From: DATJHM01 sp035493895
Lineage (GTDB): Bacteria; Chloroflexota; Ktedonobacteria; Ktedonobacterales; Ktedonobacteraceae
DNA: 26,095 nt
Direction of reading: 5' to 3'
Assembly: GCA_035493895.1 (NCBI GenBank)
Contig: DATJHM010000286.1
Span: 1 to 26,095 of the forward strand
Every line of letters starts with the position of its first letter. The stretch's first letter is position 1. This document shows positions 23,722-26,095 of the stretch, one piece after another. The notes below the pieces were generated by a model. That model saw only the letters and a list, made by a program, of their open reading frames with translations. It made no database searches and was not told the DNA's origin. The translations under genes were made by a program, and so were the position numbers.

Positions 23722-25265
23722 AACAGAGACCGTATGGTGCGCCTCCTGATGGATATACTGGACCTCGACGCGCCTTGATCCTGGCTGGAGGCGGTATGCG
23801 CGTAGCATATCAAGCCGGGGCGATACGGGCCCTTCTCGAAGTGGGGCTGTGTTTTGCTCATGCAGACGGCACCTCCGGCGGTATTATTAATCTTGCTATG
23901 CTGTTCTCAGGGCTTTCCCCTGTCGAGATGTGCAATCGCTGGCGCACGCTGAATGTGCATGACTTCGTCCACTTCATGCCGATCGAGACCTACCTGAAAG
24001 CCTACGATATGCTGGCCATGGGAACGGCCGAGGGCGTGCGAAAAAGCGTTTTTCCTCACCTTGGCATCGATGTATCTGCAATCAATGATGCGAAGGGCAT
24101 GCTCGGAACCTTCAATGTATGCAACTTTACCTGTAAGGCCAACGAGGTCGTGACGCACGATGCCATCGATCTGGACCTCCTGGTTGCAGGTGTCTCTCTT
24201 CCCATCTTTATGCCACCAGTGCCGAAGAACGGGAATCTCTATCTCGATTCGGTCTGGATCAAGGATGCCAATCTGACAGAAGCAGTCAAGCGTGGTGCCG
24301 AGGAGTTATGGGTGATCTGGTGTATTGGCAATACTGGCGAATACAAGACGGGCATGTTTAACCAGTATGTTCATATGATCGAACTGAGTGCCAACGGCAA
24401 GCTGTTCGAGGAATTTGCTTATATTAACGAGCTGAATAACCGCATTATGCGCGGAGAAGCGGCCTATGGACAGACACGACCTATCAAACTCCATGTGATC
24501 AAACCTTCTTATCCACTCCCCCTCGATCCAGATCTCTACTTTGGTCACATCGATACTGCCACTCTCATGGAGAGAGGGTATGCAGACGCGATACGCTACC
24601 TGAGACAGATGGATGGTGCGGGTCTTCCCTTTCAACCAGAGGTGACAATGATGCAAGAAGATGTGACCGGAATTGCCTTTCATGAGACCATGGAAGGTCC
24701 GTTTGCTCTCAGTGAGACCGATCCTCATGACGGTGCCGAGGCAGGTAAAACCGTAGATATAACCATGAGCATTGCGTGCTCAATCACTATTCGCGATCTT
24801 GAGCGTTTCATGTCCGATCCAGACCATCATGGTGAGATCACCGGCCATGTCAGCTTTGCCCCCTTTGGTGAGCATATCCCGGCTAGAAGTGGCGTATTCA
24901 AATTGTTCTCACCTGACGATGATCCTATTGGCAAACTGATGATCTATGAGCTTGCATTTATGCATGCTGGACAGGATTATTACCTGGCTGGCCGGAAAAA
25001 CGTCCGGCACGATCCGCTGTACGACCTCTGGCGCGATACGACGACCCTCTACACAACGCTTCATCAAGGTCCAGACCAGAACGGGCCTATCGTCGGAGCT
25101 GGCATCCTCACTATAGATGCTGACCGACTGCTGAAGATGGTTGCGGGCATGCAAGCGATTCATGCGCATACGCCTGCTGATAAGACACGCGCATTGTTCC
25201 AATTTGGACGCTTCTTCCTTGGTGAATTATGGGATATCTATGGGCCAAAAGCCAGCAGTGAATAA
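23709..25265 (+). CDS. Patatin-like phospholipase with extra C-terminal domain
   Basis: 518 residues. The patatin fold covers about residues 20-300: oxyanion loop LAGGGMR (27-31) and nucleophile GTSGG with Ser56, then SLPIFMPPV and the catalytic Asp at 180 in YLDSVWIKD. Patatins normally read D-G-G/A at this Asp; here it is D-S-V. The last 200 or so residues (FHETMEGPFALSE to GELWDIYG) are a separate domain that I recall from the C-terminal parts of large cholesterol-oxidase-like GMC proteins, so the protein may be a fusion. No signal peptide. It overlaps the preceding gene by 13 bases. Likely an acyl-ester hydrolase of lipids or sterol esters. Confidence 0.87.
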   Translation: MDAIKQRPYGAPPDGYTGPRRALILAGGGMRVAYQAGAIRALLEVGLCFAHADGTSGGIINLAMLFSGLSPVEMCNRWRTLNVHDFVHFMPIETYLKAYDMLAMGTAEGVRKSVFPHLGIDVSAINDAKGMLGTFNVCNFTCKANEVVTHDAIDLDLLVAGVSLPIFMPPVPKNGNLYLDSVWIKDANLTEAVKRGAEELWVIWCIGNTGEYKTGMFNQYVHMIELSANGKLFEEFAYINELNNRIMRGEAAYGQTRPIKLHVIKPSYPLPLDPDLYFGHIDTATLMERGYADAIRYLRQMDGAGLPFQPEVTMMQEDVTGIAFHETMEGPFALSETDPHDGAEAGKTVDITMSIACSITIRDLERFMSDPDHHGEITGHVSFAPFGEHIPARSGVFKLFSPDDDPIGKLMIYELAFMHAGQDYYLAGRKNVRHDPLYDLWRDTTTLYTTLHQGPDQNGPIVGAGILTIDADRLLKMVAGMQAIHAHTPADKTRALFQFGRFFLGELWDIYGPKASSE

Positions 25266-25285
25266 GCAGGAAAAGAGGGAGCACT

Positions 25286-26095
25286 ATGCCTGACATCCGT
25301 TATGTTTGTCTCTCGGATATGCACCTGGGCGCGGACAAAAGCGTGCTAACAAATATCCGGGCAAACTCTATAGAGACTGATCCAACTGTACCAAGTCCTA
25401 CGCTGATTCAGCTCGTTGCCTGTCTCAGGGAACTGCTTGCCCACAACGAAAGCCAGGAAAAGCCCATCCTGGTCCTGAACGGCGATATCCTCGAAATGGC
25501 CCTGACCGAGACAAACAAGGCCGCGATGGTGTTTGAACGCTTCATTGAGCTGATTTTTCCGAAAGATGGGGAACCGCTTTTTGCTGAGAACATCCTCTAT
25601 ATCCCCGGCAACCACGATCACCACATCTGGGAGAGCGCCCGCGAGACACAATATGTGAATTTCATTTGTCGTATCCAGGCGGGCGAGCAGCTTGAGATCC
25701 CCTGGCATACGACAAAGATGTTCGCCCCCGATTTTGTGCGCGAGTACTTCCTGACGAATCTGATTCAACGTTATCCGCACCTGACGAATGTGGTCGTGAA
25801 CGTCATCTATCCCAACTACGCGCTTTTAAGTAGCGATGGTCAGAGATGCGTCATTTTCAATCACGGTCATTATGTCGAGCCGCTCTACTCGCTGATGAGC
25901 ACCCTGAACACAATGATTTTTCCCGAGCGAGAAACGCCAAAGGTTATCCGCGACCTTGAGGCGGAGAACTTTGCCTGGGTTGATTTCTTCTGGTCAACGA
26001 TGGGGCGCTCGGGTGGCGATGTCGGACAGAATATTGGTTTGCTGTATGATAAATTGCAGGATAAGAGACAGCTTGAGAAGCTGATTACCACCTTT
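25286..26095 (+). CDS. Calcineurin-like metallophosphoesterase (3' end missing)
   Basis: 270 residues are visible, open to the window edge. The dinuclear metal motifs are present in order: SDMHLG (Asp11, His13), NGDILEM, PGNHDHH and, further on, NHGHY. Such enzymes hydrolyse phosphate mono- or diesters; the family is broad. GAGGGAG lies five bases upstream of ATG 25286, 20 bases after the patatin stop, so it is probably part of the same operon. Removal of a phospho-headgroup would fit the patatin neighbour, but this is inference. Confidence 0.86.
   Translation, partial: MPDIRYVCLSDMHLGADKSVLTNIRANSIETDPTVPSPTLIQLVACLRELLAHNESQEKPILVLNGDILEMALTETNKAAMVFERFIELIFPKDGEPLFAENILYIPGNHDHHIWESARETQYVNFICRIQAGEQLEIPWHTTKMFAPDFVREYFLTNLIQRYPHLTNVVVNVIYPNYALLSSDGQRCVIFNHGHYVEPLYSLMSTLNTMIFPERETPKVIRDLEAENFAWVDFFWSTMGRSGGDVGQNIGLLYDKLQDKRQLEKLITTF

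Overview
The window (about 26 kb, roughly half G+C) looks like a chromosomal segment of a Gram-positive-like soil bacterium, most plausibly a Ktedonobacteria-type Chloroflexota. This is an inference from the mix of an XRE-NACHT-membrane protein, twin-arginine lipoprotein sugar-binding proteins, several sulfatases with a radical-SAM maturase, and a mycobacterial-style cholesterol-oxidase-like enzyme. No rRNA, tRNA or CRISPR array was seen.

Layout. (1) 1-2551, minus: a large NACHT NTPase with an XRE helix-turn-helix at its N-terminus and a multi-pass membrane C-terminus, cut by the window edge. (2) 2552-3230: a spacer with a 15-bp perfect inverted repeat, a small coiled-coil/membrane protein and a strong hairpin. 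(3) 3231-7309, minus: sulfatase, anaerobic sulfatase maturase and a second sulfatase, apparently one operon read from about 7550. (4) 7310-7931: a divergent regulatory region. (5) 7932-10731, plus: a solute-binding lipoprotein and a third sulfatase. (6) 10744-12425: a REP-associated tyrosine transposase (RAYT) flanked by seven GTAG-hairpin repeats in both orientations, the block being bounded by a short direct repeat. (7) 12445-15690, minus: a second solute-binding lipoprotein and two sugar-type ABC permeases, with no ATPase gene. (8) 15691-17120: a regulatory region closely resembling region 4, then a PIG-L type deacetylase on the plus strand. (9) 17310-18683, minus: an MFS transporter. (10) 19098-26095, plus: a tightly overlapping operon of GMC oxidoreductase, alpha/beta hydrolase, acetoacetate-decarboxylase-like protein, two small membrane proteins, a patatin-like protein with a long extra C-terminal domain, and a metallophosphoesterase cut by the window edge.

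How it may work. Regions 3-9 read as a sulfated-sugar utilisation locus. Two related Tat-exported binding lipoproteins would feed an ABC permease. The three sulfatases lack signal peptides, so they should act on imported substrate in the cytoplasm, where the maturase converts their active-site cysteine to formylglycine. The deacetylase would remove acetyl groups from amino sugars, and the MFS protein would move a small acid or sugar product. Three promoters of this locus share the same architecture (TTGACA, 17-18 bp, TAC-Y-CT on the minus strand). Two of them also share a palindrome just downstream of the predicted start site, which suggests one repressor, not encoded here. Region 10 is a separate lipid- or sterol-directed operon. 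Its genes look like separated parts of large multidomain oxidase-hydrolase proteins, and its role is open.

The most notable items are the RAYT/REP block with its GTAG feet, the shared divergent promoter modules, and the oxidase-hydrolase-patatin operon with unusual catalytic residues.
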